Shown in pieces: positions 27,447 to 37,138 of a stretch of 64,000 nt of DNA. Each line of letters starts with the position of its first letter. Position 1 is the stretch's first letter. This DNA comes from Echinicola rosea (lineage in GTDB: Bacteria; Bacteroidota; Bacteroidia; Cytophagales; Cyclobacteriaceae). Both the position numbers and the translations under genes were made by a program. The notes under the pieces are model-generated. The model did not search any database. It was not told the DNA's origin and saw only the letters and a list, made by a program, of their open reading frames with translations. The DNA lies in NCBI RefSeq assembly GCF_005281475.1, contig NZ_CP040106.1, positions 3,562,501 to 3,626,500 of the forward strand, read 5' to 3'.

Positions 27447-28607
27447 ATGAATACAAACCAGAAAGTAGCGCTGATTACTGGGATTACCGGTCAAGACGGA
27501 GCCTATTTGGCAGAATTGCTTTTAAGCAAGGGATATAAAGTTCATGGAATCAAGCGAAGGTCCTCTTTATTTAATACGGACCGTATCGATCATTTATATG
27601 AAGATCCACATGCGTCTGATCCTCAGCTGGTCCTGCATTTTGGCGATATGACCGATTCCATGAACCTTACCAGGATCATTCAGGAGACGCAACCAGATGA
27701 GATTTATAACCTTGCCGCCATGTCTCATGTGAAGGTTTCCTTCGATACGCCCGAATATACGGCCAATGCCGATGGGATCGGGACACTGAGGATTTTGGAG
27801 GCTATCCGGTTTTTAGGCCTTGAAAGGAAGACCAAAATTTACCAGGCATCCACCTCTGAGTTGTTTGGCCTTGTTCAGGCTGTTCCCCAGAAAGAGGATA
27901 CTCCTTTCTATCCGCGTTCGCCTTACGCAGTAGCCAAGATGTATGCATATTGGATTACCGTAAACTATCGTGAAGCGTACAATATATTTGCTTCCAATGG
28001 AATTTTGTTTAACCACGAGTCGCCGTTAAGGGGAGAAACATTCGTGACCAGAAAAATCACCAGGGCGGCAGCCAAGATAGCACTTGGATTGCAGGACAAG
28101 CTATATTTGGGAAACCTGGATTCGAAGCGGGATTGGGGACATGCCAAGGATTATGTGCGGATGATGTGGATGATATTGCAAGCGGAGCAAGCAGAGGATT
28201 GGGTGATTGCTACTGGAGTGACCACCACTGTCAGGGAATTTGTGCGCATGTCATTTGACTATGTCGGTTTCGAACTTCGATTCGAGGGTGAAGGGGTAGA
28301 AGAAGTGGGGATTCTTGATGATATCGATCAGGGAAAATATGCTAACGTCACCGGTAATGTAGTTCCATCTGGACTATTGTCCAGTATTGGGGAAGTGGTC
28401 GTGTGCGTGGATCCACGTTATTTCAGACCTACGGAAGTGGATTTGCTGATAGGAGATGCGACGAAGGCATTCAGGAAACTAGGCTGGACGCCCCAATATG
28501 AGCTGAATGATTTGGTAAATGATATGATGGAAGCAGATGTGGCGCTATTCCTTAGGGACCTTTACCTGAAAGAAGGTGGGCATAAAGTGTTGACGCAGGC
28601 GGAGTAG
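27447..28607 (+). CDS. gmd: GDP-mannose 4,6-dehydratase
   Basis: Makes GDP-4-keto-6-deoxy-D-mannose, the precursor of GDP-L-fucose. Extended short-chain dehydrogenase fold: [16 protein letters not shown] at the N-terminus, [16 protein letters not shown], and the Tyr-X3-Lys in [12 protein letters not shown], followed by [20 protein letters not shown]. At 386 residues it is slightly longer than usual (about 370) because of additional residues near 290-330 before the [12 protein letters not shown] segment. With fcl it gives a complete fucose pathway from GDP-mannose; no manA/manB/manC is in the window. Confidence 0.97.
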   Translation: MNTNQKVALITGITGQDGAYLAELLLSKGYKVHGIKRRSSLFNTDRIDHLYEDPHASDPQLVLHFGDMTDSMNLTRIIQETQPDEIYNLAAMSHVKVSFDTPEYTANADGIGTLRILEAIRFLGLERKTKIYQASTSELFGLVQAVPQKEDTPFYPRSPYAVAKMYAYWITVNYREAYNIFASNGILFNHESPLRGETFVTRKITRAAAKIALGLQDKLYLGNLDSKRDWGHAKDYVRMMWMILQAEQAEDWVIATGVTTTVREFVRMSFDYVGFELRFEGEGVEEVGILDDIDQGKYANVTGNVVPSGLLSSIGEVVVCVDPRYFRPTEVDLLIGDATKAFRKLGWTPQYELNDLVNDMMEADVALFLRDLYLKEGGHKVLTQAE

Positions 28608-28645
28608 GCAGATCAACTAAGTTAATTTACTTTAACTATAAATTA

Positions 28646-29950
28646 ATGTTTAACATAACATTGCTCAAATCTCGTATTGAAAAGAATAGGTTACTCAAAG
28701 ATTCATTTTGGGCAATTTTTGGAAACATTTTAGGTAAGGGACTTGCCTTTATAGCTGGAGTTATAATAGCAAATCTTTTGGGGAAAGATATTTTTGGGCA
28801 ATATGGTTTGGTAAGAAATACCCTTATTTCATTTTCAATGTTCTCTACTTTTGGAGTTGGTTATGTGGTTATATCAAAGATATCAAAATTAATTAGCGAA
28901 AAACAATATAAAATTAGTTTGATATATCAGAAGACAGCAATAAGGATTTCTATATATTTTAGTGTTTTTCTTGCCATTGTCTTCTATATTTTTTCCGAAA
29001 TGATACTTTCATCTCTTTTTGAAGACTTCAAAGGGAAGCAGTTATTATACCTGTTTCCGCTGCTTTTAATCCTGAATTCTTTAACAACAACTCAGCAAGG
29101 TATTTTGTCCGGAGAAAGAAAATTTAAAGAAATAGCACGTATAAATACTTTATATGGTGGCGTTATATTTTTTACTTCATTAATTTTCACTTATTTGTTT
29201 GGATTATTGGGAGCACTTTTTGCTTTACTGTTGTCTCAAGTATTTTTATTTTATTGCTATAGGATTAAGAGCGGATATAGAATTAGGGCTTCGATTTTAT
29301 TTATTAAGAATTTAAATGAAAAAAAAATATTAATTAAATTTTTAAGTAGTGCGTTGCCTGTTGCTATGCGTGAAGGTGTTTATGCTATATCCATATGGGG
29401 AAGAAATTTATTGATAGTATTATGGTTTTCCTTTGGTGATTTAGGTTTATATTCAGCAGCGATGCAAATTAATATTATGATTTTATATATTCCTGGTATT
29501 TTACAAAATGTTTTTTTGAGTTATTTGTCTGGTGGTAATGATAAAAAGTTATTTAATAAGTTATTATTGTTTAATTTTTTAGTAACGATTATACCTGTGA
29601 TTTTAGTTGTTCTTTTTCGAAATGAACTTTCAATTATTTACGGGGAAAGTTTTAATGGTCTTAAGGAATTATTATTGTATTCGATTTTAATTACGGTTTT
29701 GAGTAGTTTAGCGAATTTGTATTCTCAATACTTCTTGTCATTAGGAAAAAACTGGATAATATTTAAAATATCATTAGTTAGGGATTTTATAATAATTGGG
29801 CTGTTTTATTGGTTCCATGAATTTTTTAATCAGATATATAGTGGAGCATTTTTAATGGTGTGGGCTCAATTAATAGGTCTATTATTATTTGTACTCTGCT
29901 CTCAAGTTATTAAGGTTAAATATGAAAAGAATTCTTTGGAGTATCAGTAA
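28646..29950 (+). CDS. Wzx-like O-antigen/EPS flippase
   Basis: Polytopic inner-membrane protein (434 residues, about 12 hydrophobic segments) of the polysaccharide biosynthesis/MOP flippase superfamily, expected to flip the lipid-linked repeat unit to the periplasm. Recognised from overall hydrophobicity, the N-terminal LKDSFWAIFGNILGKGLAFI-type start, and context next to a polymerase and glycosyltransferases. Its DNA is much richer in A+T than gmd. The following acyltransferase overlaps its end by 29 bases. Confidence 0.85.
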   Translation: MFNITLLKSRIEKNRLLKDSFWAIFGNILGKGLAFIAGVIIANLLGKDIFGQYGLVRNTLISFSMFSTFGVGYVVISKISKLISEKQYKISLIYQKTAIRISIYFSVFLAIVFYIFSEMILSSLFEDFKGKQLLYLFPLLLILNSLTTTQQGILSGERKFKEIARINTLYGGVIFFTSLIFTYLFGLLGALFALLLSQVFLFYCYRIKSGYRIRASILFIKNLNEKKILIKFLSSALPVAMREGVYAISIWGRNLLIVLWFSFGDLGLYSAAMQINIMILYIPGILQNVFLSYLSGGNDKKLFNKLLLFNFLVTIIPVILVVLFRNELSIIYGESFNGLKELLLYSILITVLSSLANLYSQYFLSLGKNWIIFKISLVRDFIIIGLFYWFHEFFNQIYSGAFLMVWAQLIGLLLFVLCSQVIKVKYEKNSLEYQ

Positions 29951-30467
29951 ATTAGGTTTGAAGATAGTCAGGCTAATTAAAAGAAGGATATCCACATTAT
30001 TTTGGTCGATTATGATTAATCATCAAAAAGGTATAAGAATAGATTATAATGTTAGAATGATGTTTCCAAACAATATAGTTTGCGGGAAAAATTGCATCTT
30101 TGGAAAGGGTGTAAGAATATATTCTGAATTTTCAGATTCTCTATTAAAAATTGGAGATGGTGTCAGTATTAATGAAAATTGCTTAATTGATTTTTCTGGA
30201 AATGTAGATATTGGTGATAAGACGGTTGTTTCAAGAAATGCAGTGATATACTCTCATTCTCATGGTATTAATCCTTATAACAAACCTGTGAAGAAAGAAC
30301 TTTATATTGGAAAAAATGTATGGATAGGTTCTAACGCTTTGATAACAGAAAATGTTAGTTATATTGGATCGGGAGCAGTAGTTGCAGCTGGTGCGATTGT
30401 GACGAAAAATGTGGAAGAAAAGACTATTGTAGGAGGAAACCCTGCCAGACTAATCAAGACTATATAA
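29922..30467 (+). CDS. Hexapeptide-repeat (left-handed beta-helix) acyltransferase
   Basis: A 181-residue O-acetyltransferase-type protein with left-handed beta-helix repeats: IVCGKNCIFGKGVRI, LKIGDGVSINENCLI, VDIGDKTVVSRNAVIYSH and the end GSGAVVAAGAIVTKNV...IVGGNPARLIK, typical of the WbbJ/LacA family. Start taken at ATG 29922 (MKRILWSI), overlapping the flippase gene. Its stop TAA shares a base with the next ATG (TAATG), so polymerase translation is coupled. It probably acetylates a sugar of the repeat unit; the exact substrate cannot be told. Confidence 0.88.
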   Translation: MKRILWSISKLGLKIVRLIKRRISTLFWSIMINHQKGIRIDYNVRMMFPNNIVCGKNCIFGKGVRIYSEFSDSLLKIGDGVSINENCLIDFSGNVDIGDKTVVSRNAVIYSHSHGINPYNKPVKKELYIGKNVWIGSNALITENVSYIGSGAVVAAGAIVTKNVEEKTIVGGNPARLIKTI

Positions 30468-31801
30468 TGCTACTCTTTTCTATTATATGGTTTTCTTTTT
30501 TATACTTATTTGTTTTTTTTAAAGCGAAAAACAAGGATCTTTTTTCTCCGGTAAAGTTTATTTCTCTTTTATATTTTGTAAGAAATGTTCTCTACCTTAT
30601 AGTTATATATTTTGATCCTTCATCTTTTCCGGATTATATATTGGCCAGTCTTGGGATGACCTTGGAGGATAGCTTGTTGAAATATATACTTCTTCAGTCA
30701 GTAGCATTTATCGCGCTAATAGTAGGGATTAACTTAGTCCCTTCAGGAGTTAAGTATTTTAGGGTTTTGCATTTTAATGATATTTCAGCTGTCCGTTTAA
30801 CATCGATAGTCCTTTTTGGATTTGGATTGTTAGGTTATATGGCTTTTATTTCGAAAATCGGAGGTTTGAGCGTATTAATTCATTCATTAAGTAATCGTAC
30901 TGAAATATTAAGTGGAGGTTATTCACTTATCCTACTTAAATTGATGGATATTAGTATTCTTTTTCGTATTTATATCGTGAAGTATTCAAACACGAGAAAG
31001 AAGGATGTTATTGTTTTTTTAATCCTATTGATAATTTCCATTATACTTTATTCTAGCCTCGGGGGCAGGAAAAATGCTGTGTTTTTGGTATTAATGTGCA
31101 TAGTAGCGTATCATTATTTTGTAAAGCCTATTTCTCTTTCATCAGTAAAAATGAGATTTGTTATACCACTTGTCACGATGCTTTTTTTTTATGTTTTTAT
31201 TATTCCAACTGCAAGACAGCCTAATGGAGTTAGTAAATTAATGAATGGAGAGGTAAATCTGATGGATGAAGTAGACTTGAATGGATTTGTTGGTTATTTA
31301 TCATATACCTACATCGATATTTTTACAGCAAACTATTTTAATGCAAATAATAATTGGGAATTTTCAACTTTGCTTACAATTCCAAAGAATTTAGATTTAA
31401 CAAAACCGAATTATACAAGACCACCAATAGATGAAGGAGTGTATATATATAATTTGGCTAGATATGGGCACTATTATAAGCCTCCAACACCCAGAAATGT
31501 AATGCACGTCGTAGGTTTGCCTATTGAGAATTTTGGTTTTGGTTATGCGAATGGATTAACTCTTGGTTTAGTAATCGCTTCATTGCTACTTGGAATAGTA
31601 TATAAAATATCCTATAATATTTCTTATTCGAATTTTTTTAACCCAATAGTTTTATTTTTCTATTTACATATGTTGTTCAATTTTAACTTCAGTAGTTTGA
31701 GAATTAATAATTTCGTTTATATGTTAATTAATTTTTTAGTAGCAATAGCGATTTACTTTATGATTTTGAAGGTAAGAAAAGAAAAGTTTTATTATGGTTG
31801 A
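30467..31801 (+). CDS. Wzy-like oligosaccharide repeat-unit polymerase
   Basis: A 444-residue protein with about 10-12 membrane segments and a large loop around residues 240-340 (containing YLSYTYIDIFTANYF and FGFGYANGLT), the general layout of O-antigen/EPS polymerases. These have low sequence conservation, so the call rests on topology and its place between flippase and glycosyltransferase genes. Very AT-rich codon use. It overlaps the next gene by 8 bases. Confidence 0.75.
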   Translation: MLLFSIIWFSFLYLFVFFKAKNKDLFSPVKFISLLYFVRNVLYLIVIYFDPSSFPDYILASLGMTLEDSLLKYILLQSVAFIALIVGINLVPSGVKYFRVLHFNDISAVRLTSIVLFGFGLLGYMAFISKIGGLSVLIHSLSNRTEILSGGYSLILLKLMDISILFRIYIVKYSNTRKKDVIVFLILLIISIILYSSLGGRKNAVFLVLMCIVAYHYFVKPISLSSVKMRFVIPLVTMLFFYVFIIPTARQPNGVSKLMNGEVNLMDEVDLNGFVGYLSYTYIDIFTANYFNANNNWEFSTLLTIPKNLDLTKPNYTRPPIDEGVYIYNLARYGHYYKPPTPRNVMHVVGLPIENFGFGYANGLTLGLVIASLLLGIVYKISYNISYSNFFNPIVLFFYLHMLFNFNFSSLRINNFVYMLINFLVAIAIYFMILKVRKEKFYYG

Positions 31802-32924
31802 GTTTAAGTTTTTTCATATAGTTACTTCTATTGACTTAAGTTCGGGTGGCCCTTCAAAGAGTGTTTCTGATCTTTTATTAGCTCAAACCTTAAGAGGTTT
31901 GGATGTTAAAATTGTAACAAAACCTTCAGAAAACCTTTATTTAACTGAAGAAGACCAAAGGGTTGTTTTTTCAAATAATATTAAATCAAAATTAAAGTCA
32001 CTGATAAATGAAAATGCTGGACAATTTCTTTTTCACGGTCATGGATTATGGCAATCTCCAATCCATTTTATGGCATCTTTAGCAAATAAAAATCAAATTT
32101 CCTATGTGATTTCACCAAGAGGCATGTTAGAGCCTTGGGCTTATAGTAATGGTATATGGAAGAAGAAGATAGCTATGGCGTTATATCAGAGAAGTGACCT
32201 TGCAAATGCTGCTTGTATCCATGCTACAGCCAAAATGGAAGCAGAAAATATTAGAAAATTGGGTTTCACTAATCCAATTGCCGTGATCCCTAATGGAATT
32301 GATGTAGCTGAATTTCCAAAAAAAGACTGGTCGGTTAAAAAGGAAAGAAGGACACTTTTATTTTTATCTCGTATTCACCCTAAGAAGGGAATTGAGTTAT
32401 TGATCCAAGCTTGGGAGCAATTACCATTAGAAGTAAGGTATGAATGGAAGGTGGAAATCGCTGGAAATGGAGAAGAAACTTATATTAGTGAGTTGAAAAA
32501 CCTAATTGTTCAGAAAAAATTACAGGACGAAATTAAAATCATTGGGCCACAGTTTGGTGAGGAAAAGATCAAGAGCTATCACCGAGCAGATTTATTTATC
32601 CTTCCGACATATTCGGAGAATTTTGGGATTGTTGTTGCTGAAGCCTTGGCATGTGGAGTACCTGTGGTAACTACTAAAGGGGCACCTTGGGAAGAATTAG
32701 AAAAACATGGAGCCGGCTGGTGGATAGATGTAGGAGTAAAGCCTATTGTTAATTGCCTTAAGAATGCACTTTTAATGGACAATAGACAATTGTGTGAAAT
32801 GGGGCAAAAAGGCAGAAAACTAATTCAGGAACATTATAGTATCGAAAAAACTGCTTCACAAATGATTGAAGTATATTCATGGATTTTAAATAAGGGAGAA
32901 AAGCCAAGTTGTCTATACCGTTGA
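31794..32924 (+). CDS. Glycosyltransferase family 4
   Basis: Cytoplasmic GT-B fold transferase of 376 residues. N-terminal VTSIDLSSGGPSKSVSDLL, a central VIPNGIDVAEFP, LFLSRIHPKKGIELLIQAW and the C-terminal donor-binding FILPTYSENFGIVVAEALACGVPVV region contain the E-X7-E motif of GT4. It should add one sugar to the lipid-linked repeat unit; donor and acceptor are unknown. It is followed by a 184-base gap with a weak hairpin (TGACTC/GAGTCA before a T-rich run), which may separate it from the next transcription block. Confidence 0.92.
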   Translation: MVEFKFFHIVTSIDLSSGGPSKSVSDLLLAQTLRGLDVKIVTKPSENLYLTEEDQRVVFSNNIKSKLKSLINENAGQFLFHGHGLWQSPIHFMASLANKNQISYVISPRGMLEPWAYSNGIWKKKIAMALYQRSDLANAACIHATAKMEAENIRKLGFTNPIAVIPNGIDVAEFPKKDWSVKKERRTLLFLSRIHPKKGIELLIQAWEQLPLEVRYEWKVEIAGNGEETYISELKNLIVQKKLQDEIKIIGPQFGEEKIKSYHRADLFILPTYSENFGIVVAEALACGVPVVTTKGAPWEELEKHGAGWWIDVGVKPIVNCLKNALLMDNRQLCEMGQKGRKLIQEHYSIEKTASQMIEVYSWILNKGEKPSCLYR

Positions 32925-33108
32925 GTTATCATTTGATTACACCTTTCTTTTAGAAATTGGAAGTAAGACTTCTATCTATTGAGCTGAAAAACCTTCTTGG
33001 TTCAGTATAGCTTTGGTCGGCCGCTGACTCAGTTGTACTATGAGGGAGTCAATTTTTATTTAAAAATATTAAAAAAGCATAGTTATATAACTTTTGATTA
33101 GCACTAAA

Positions 33109-34491
33109 ATGAATATAAAGAATGTTTTAGATGGAAACTACTGCGTGGGATGTGGAGCTTGTGCATACCATGGTGGGGGGAGTATGAAGTTGGATAAATA
33201 TGGTGAGTATAAACCCACATTATCAGAGGAATACTTGAAAAGTGAAAAATCAGCAAGCGTTTGTCCATTTCTCTCTCCTGAACTTAATGAAGATAAATTA
33301 GGAGAAGAATTTTTGGATGCCAAGGACCATTATCATAATGGCCTGGGTTATTATAATTCTTTATTTGCTGGATATGTAAAGGAAGGTAGTTTTAGAAGTA
33401 ATGGAACTTCCGGGGGAATGGGGACTTGGATTGGTGTTGAGTTATTATCGCAGGGACTAATAGATGGAATAATTCATGTAAAAGCGCAACCTAGAAGCTC
33501 CACAAATGATCCTTATTACGGGTATTCTATTAGTAGAAATAAAACGGAGGCCCTTGAGGGTGCAAAAACAAAATATCATGTCGTTGAAATATCTTCTGTT
33601 TTAAGGGAAGTGAAGAAGAGCCCTGGGAGATATTTATTTATCGGTGTTCCTTGTCTCGTTAAATCCATAAGAAGACTACAGCGAGAAGACCAATCTTTAA
33701 AAGAAAGAATACCATTCACCATTTCGCTGGTCTGTGGACACTTCAAGAGTGTAAACTGGACAAAATCACTAGGCTGGGCAGCAGGAATTCATCCCAATGA
33801 ATTAGAGACTTTTCAATATAGGACTAAAGGAGATGGCATTCCTGCTAGAAAGTATGTTTTTAGAGCATTTAAAAATAAGGACAAGTATATTCAAAAGGAT
33901 GCTGCAAATGTAGTCGGGGGTAAGTTTAATCAAGGAGCTATGATGCTCCCAGCATGCAATTTTTGTGATGATGTTGTTGGTGAAACAGCTGATATGACTA
34001 TTGGAGATGCTTGGTTGCCCCGTTTTGAATCTGATGACAATGGGACCAATCTTATGATTGTTCGGAATGAAATACTTAGGAATGTTTTGTTTCATGCAGC
34101 AGAGAACAGTAGGTTGGAGTTACATGAATTGTCAGCAGATGAGGCCTATAAATCTCAATCGGGTGGTTTTAGACAGCGAAGAGAAGGGCTGTCATATAGA
34201 CTTGCGTTGAAAGAAAAGTCTAATCAGTGGGCTCCTACCAAAAGAGTAAGTGCAAATCAATATAAGGTTCCAGGGATACGAAAAGTTATCTATAAAAAGA
34301 GAATGGAAATTAGTGATATAGCTCGTGAGACTTTTTATGAAGCTATGCAAAAAGATAATTATAGCATTTATACAGATAAGGTGGGAAAAAAACTAAAGAC
34401 GTTGAGAAAAATAGAGTTGACCAGTACCTTATTTAGATCACTGACGACTTACGCCTCTATAAGGATAATGAAACTTATAAATAAAGGATGA
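33109..34491 (+). CDS. F420-hydrogenase/dehydrogenase beta-subunit-like iron-sulfur protein
   Basis: Start at ATG 33109 (MNIKNVLDGNYCVGCGACAYHGG); the frame upstream only offers a TTG. The 460-residue protein has an N-terminal ferredoxin-like cluster (CVGCGAC and CPF) and a coenzyme F420 hydrogenase/dehydrogenase beta-subunit core (GTSGGMGTWI, GVPCLVKSIRRLQ, PACNFCDDVVGETADMTIGDAW). This family is common in polysaccharide loci directly before a pyruvyl transferase, as here with a 4-base ATGA overlap. An organism like this is not expected to make F420, so the true reductant and reaction are unclear. Confidence 0.85.
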   Translation: MNIKNVLDGNYCVGCGACAYHGGGSMKLDKYGEYKPTLSEEYLKSEKSASVCPFLSPELNEDKLGEEFLDAKDHYHNGLGYYNSLFAGYVKEGSFRSNGTSGGMGTWIGVELLSQGLIDGIIHVKAQPRSSTNDPYYGYSISRNKTEALEGAKTKYHVVEISSVLREVKKSPGRYLFIGVPCLVKSIRRLQREDQSLKERIPFTISLVCGHFKSVNWTKSLGWAAGIHPNELETFQYRTKGDGIPARKYVFRAFKNKDKYIQKDAANVVGGKFNQGAMMLPACNFCDDVVGETADMTIGDAWLPRFESDDNGTNLMIVRNEILRNVLFHAAENSRLELHELSADEAYKSQSGGFRQRREGLSYRLALKEKSNQWAPTKRVSANQYKVPGIRKVIYKKRMEISDIARETFYEAMQKDNYSIYTDKVGKKLKTLRKIELTSTLFRSLTTYASIRIMKLINKG

Positions 34492-35651
34492 AAGTAGGAA
34501 TAATCACCATTTTGAACGTCAATAACTATGGGGCTGAACTCCAGGCGTATGCTTTATTGGCAAAGATCAGATCATGGGGGCATGATGTCGAAATCATCAA
34601 TTATCTTTTCTACAAGCATCCCCGTCATAAGAGGACTTCTAAGTCCCGTCCATTTGTCCAATTAAGCTTCCAACAAAAGCTAAAGGAAAGGCTGTATCCG
34701 ATAGTTGCCGATATCAAAGCCATTCCCTACTGGAAGGCCAAAGTGGCTCGGGACCAAAAATTCTCCAGATTCCATGACAGGCACAACCGCCTCTCCAGGG
34801 AATTTAGGAGTATGGATGAGCTTTATTCCTTCGAGGGCTTTGACTATGATGTGTTTGTGGTGGGCAGTGATCAGGTATGGAACCCCAATTCAGGATCCAA
34901 TATTGAACCTTATTTCTTGACTTTTGCGCCCAAAGAAACCCGAAAGATCAGTTACGCTTCCAGTTTTGGAGTGGATTCCATTCCTACAGGATATCATGAA
35001 ACCTACCGGCAGTTTATCGATGGATTTGATGACCTGGCCGTAAGGGAAGAAGCCGGAACACAGCTGATACGGGAAATGGCCAAAAAGGAAGTGGACTGGG
35101 TACTGGATCCTACCTTTCTACTCGATAGAACGGATTGGAGCCAAATCGCCGTTTCTCCAGAAATCGGTAAGCAGTACGTGTTGATCTATGCACTTACGGA
35201 TGCCGAGTACATCACTTCGTTGGCCTATAAAATCGCTAAGGAGCGCCGGTTGGCAATCGTGCGATTATGCAAAAACGCTTCTAGGGAAGATGCAGACAAA
35301 TCGATTATTAACGTGATTGATGGTGGGCCGGAAGAGTTTTTGGGGCTCTTTTTGAATGCCTCATTTGTCCTTACCACTTCGTTTCACGGTGTTTGTTTTT
35401 CCTTGAATTTCAAAGTGCCTTTTTATTCCGTTCTTAAAAGAGAGAAAACCAATAACAGTAGACAGCTGAATCTGCTGGCGTTTTTGGGGTTGGAAGAGCG
35501 GGTTCTATATGTAGGTGATCCTTTTCCTGATCCAGTCCGTGAAATTGATTATGTAAGCGTAAACGAAAAACTTGAAAAAAAAATACAACGTTCAGTTAAT
35601 TATTTGAATAGTGCTTTGACAAATGAGCAATTATCAGAAGTATCAAAATAA
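34488..35651 (+). CDS. Polysaccharide pyruvyl transferase family protein
   Basis: A 387-residue protein of the WcaK/CsaB family, which transfers pyruvate from phosphoenolpyruvate to a sugar of a surface polysaccharide as a ketal. Seen: N-terminal GIITILNVNNYGAELQAYAL, DVFVVGSDQVWNP, YFLTFAPKETRKISYASSFG (exactly 20 residues), the LDPTFLLD segment and the C-terminal TTSFHGVCFSLNFKVPF. Motifs and length are normal. GC content rises sharply here relative to the preceding genes. The next gene starts inside its last 29 bases. Confidence 0.92.
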   Translation: MKVGIITILNVNNYGAELQAYALLAKIRSWGHDVEIINYLFYKHPRHKRTSKSRPFVQLSFQQKLKERLYPIVADIKAIPYWKAKVARDQKFSRFHDRHNRLSREFRSMDELYSFEGFDYDVFVVGSDQVWNPNSGSNIEPYFLTFAPKETRKISYASSFGVDSIPTGYHETYRQFIDGFDDLAVREEAGTQLIREMAKKEVDWVLDPTFLLDRTDWSQIAVSPEIGKQYVLIYALTDAEYITSLAYKIAKERRLAIVRLCKNASREDADKSIINVIDGGPEEFLGLFLNASFVLTTSFHGVCFSLNFKVPFYSVLKREKTNNSRQLNLLAFLGLEERVLYVGDPFPDPVREIDYVSVNEKLEKKIQRSVNYLNSALTNEQLSEVSK

Positions 35652-36195
35652 CCTGAGTTTTCGGAACAAACTGGGAAGGCTACTTTGGAGTTTTACCTGG
35701 ATGTTTTTCTTCCGACCACTAAACCTACCTGTCTTTAATGGTTTTAGGATATTTTTGTTAAGGGTCTTTGGCAGTAAAATAGGTAAAGGTTGTAAGGTCA
35801 ATGCGACAATAAAAGTCTGGGCTCCTTGGAATTTGGAAATGGGGAACTTGGTCGCCATAGGCTTTGGTGCCATGATCTATAATCCTGGTAAGATCAGCAT
35901 AGGGTCGAAGGTCACTGTTTCCCAAAGGACGCACTTATGCAGTGCTACTCATGACTATACCTTGCCGAGCAATCCATTGGTGACTAAGCCGATACGAATA
36001 GAGGATAGGGCTTGGGTGGCGGCAGATGCCTTTGTAGGTCCTGGAGTAGTGGTGGGTGAAGGAGGGATCGTGGGAGCCAGATCAGCTGTCTTTAAGGATG
36101 TAAAACCTTGGACCATTGTGGGAGGTAACCCCGCCAAGTTTCTCAAAGATAGAGTATTAGAAGGTGAAAAAACAGTGGAGGAAATTTTGCTATGA
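35623..36195 (+). CDS. WcaF-like colanic-acid-type acetyltransferase
   Basis: A 190-residue left-handed beta-helix acetyltransferase. The N-terminal LGRLLWSFTWMFFFRPLNLP is the WcaF-type membrane-associated helix; the repeats VNATIKVWAPWNLEMGNLV, YNPGKISIGSKVTVSQ, CSATHDYTLPSNPLVTKPI and the end WTIVGGNPAKFLKDR follow. It probably O-acetylates the exported polysaccharide. The start at 35623 lies inside the pyruvyl transferase gene and it overlaps the glycosyltransferase downstream by 4 bases, so this block is a tight operon. Confidence 0.9.
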   Translation: MSNYQKYQNNLSFRNKLGRLLWSFTWMFFFRPLNLPVFNGFRIFLLRVFGSKIGKGCKVNATIKVWAPWNLEMGNLVAIGFGAMIYNPGKISIGSKVTVSQRTHLCSATHDYTLPSNPLVTKPIRIEDRAWVAADAFVGPGVVVGEGGIVGARSAVFKDVKPWTIVGGNPAKFLKDRVLEGEKTVEEILL

Positions 36196-37118
36196 ATTCC
36201 GAAGTAAGTGTTGTTATCCTGACCTATAATGAATCCAAGCACATCAAACGGTGTCTTGAGCGGGCCTTTTCTGTGGCATCCCAGGTATATGTGGTGGATA
36301 GTTTTTCGACAGACGATACGGTAAAAATTGCGGAAGCGATGGGAGGTGAGGTTTATCAGCATCGTTGGCCGGGCAACCAAGCAGCCCAGTTCAATTGGGC
36401 CCTTGAGCATTTGCCGATAAGGACTGAATGGATCTTGAGATTGGATGCGGACGAATACCTTACGGATGAGCTCCAAGATGAAATCACCACAAAACTTCCC
36501 TATCTATCCGATGATATCACCGGCGTCTCTTTTAAGAGACGACACATTTTTATGGGAAAATGGGTGAAGAGAGGAACTTATCCCGTCACCTTATTGCGGT
36601 TGTTCAGGAGGGGAAAGGCTGTTTGTGAGCAACGGTGGATGGATGAGCATATCCAGTTACTGGAGGGGAATCTGGTGAATTTTGAGCATGATTTTGTGGA
36701 TCACAATTTACATAATATAGCTTGGTGGACATCCAAGCATAATAATTATGCTACAAGGGAGGCCATAGAAATACTGGATATAGAATTGGACTTGATCGGT
36801 AGAGCTCAGGTTAGTGGAAGTTTGAACAGTCAGGCCACCGCTAAAAGGAGCAGAAAAGAACAATATTCCAAGCAACCGCTTTTTTGGCGTTCATTTGCCT
36901 ATTTTATCTATCGGTACTTTTTAAAAGGAGGTTTTTTGGAAGGAAAGGAAGGGTTTCTGTGGCATTTTCTCCAAGGCTGGTGGTACCGGACATTGGTAGA
37001 TTCCCGAATTTATGAAATTAAGAAATCGTGTGGCAATGATCCAAAATTGATCATCGATTATATAGATAAGCACTATCAGATTAATTTGACTCCAGAAAAA
37101 AGCTTGGTGGAGGCTTAA
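36192..37118 (+). CDS. Glycosyltransferase family 2 (WaaE/KdtX-like)
   Basis: A GT-A fold glycosyltransferase of 308 residues. N-terminal VSVVILTYNESKHIKRCLE, VVDSFSTDDTVKIAE and the metal-binding RLDADEY (DXD-like) define GT2; the KRRHIFMGKWVKRG segment and downstream WMDEHI resemble the WaaE-type subgroup. A C-terminal hydrophobic patch (ending FLQGWWYRTL) may contact the membrane. ATGA overlap with the upstream acetyltransferase. Confidence 0.92.
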   Translation: MNSEVSVVILTYNESKHIKRCLERAFSVASQVYVVDSFSTDDTVKIAEAMGGEVYQHRWPGNQAAQFNWALEHLPIRTEWILRLDADEYLTDELQDEITTKLPYLSDDITGVSFKRRHIFMGKWVKRGTYPVTLLRLFRRGKAVCEQRWMDEHIQLLEGNLVNFEHDFVDHNLHNIAWWTSKHNNYATREAIEILDIELDLIGRAQVSGSLNSQATAKRSRKEQYSKQPLFWRSFAYFIYRYFLKGGFLEGKEGFLWHFLQGWWYRTLVDSRIYEIKKSCGNDPKLIIDYIDKHYQINLTPEKSLVEA

Positions 37119-37138
37119 AGCGCTTTTCCCACTTTTCA

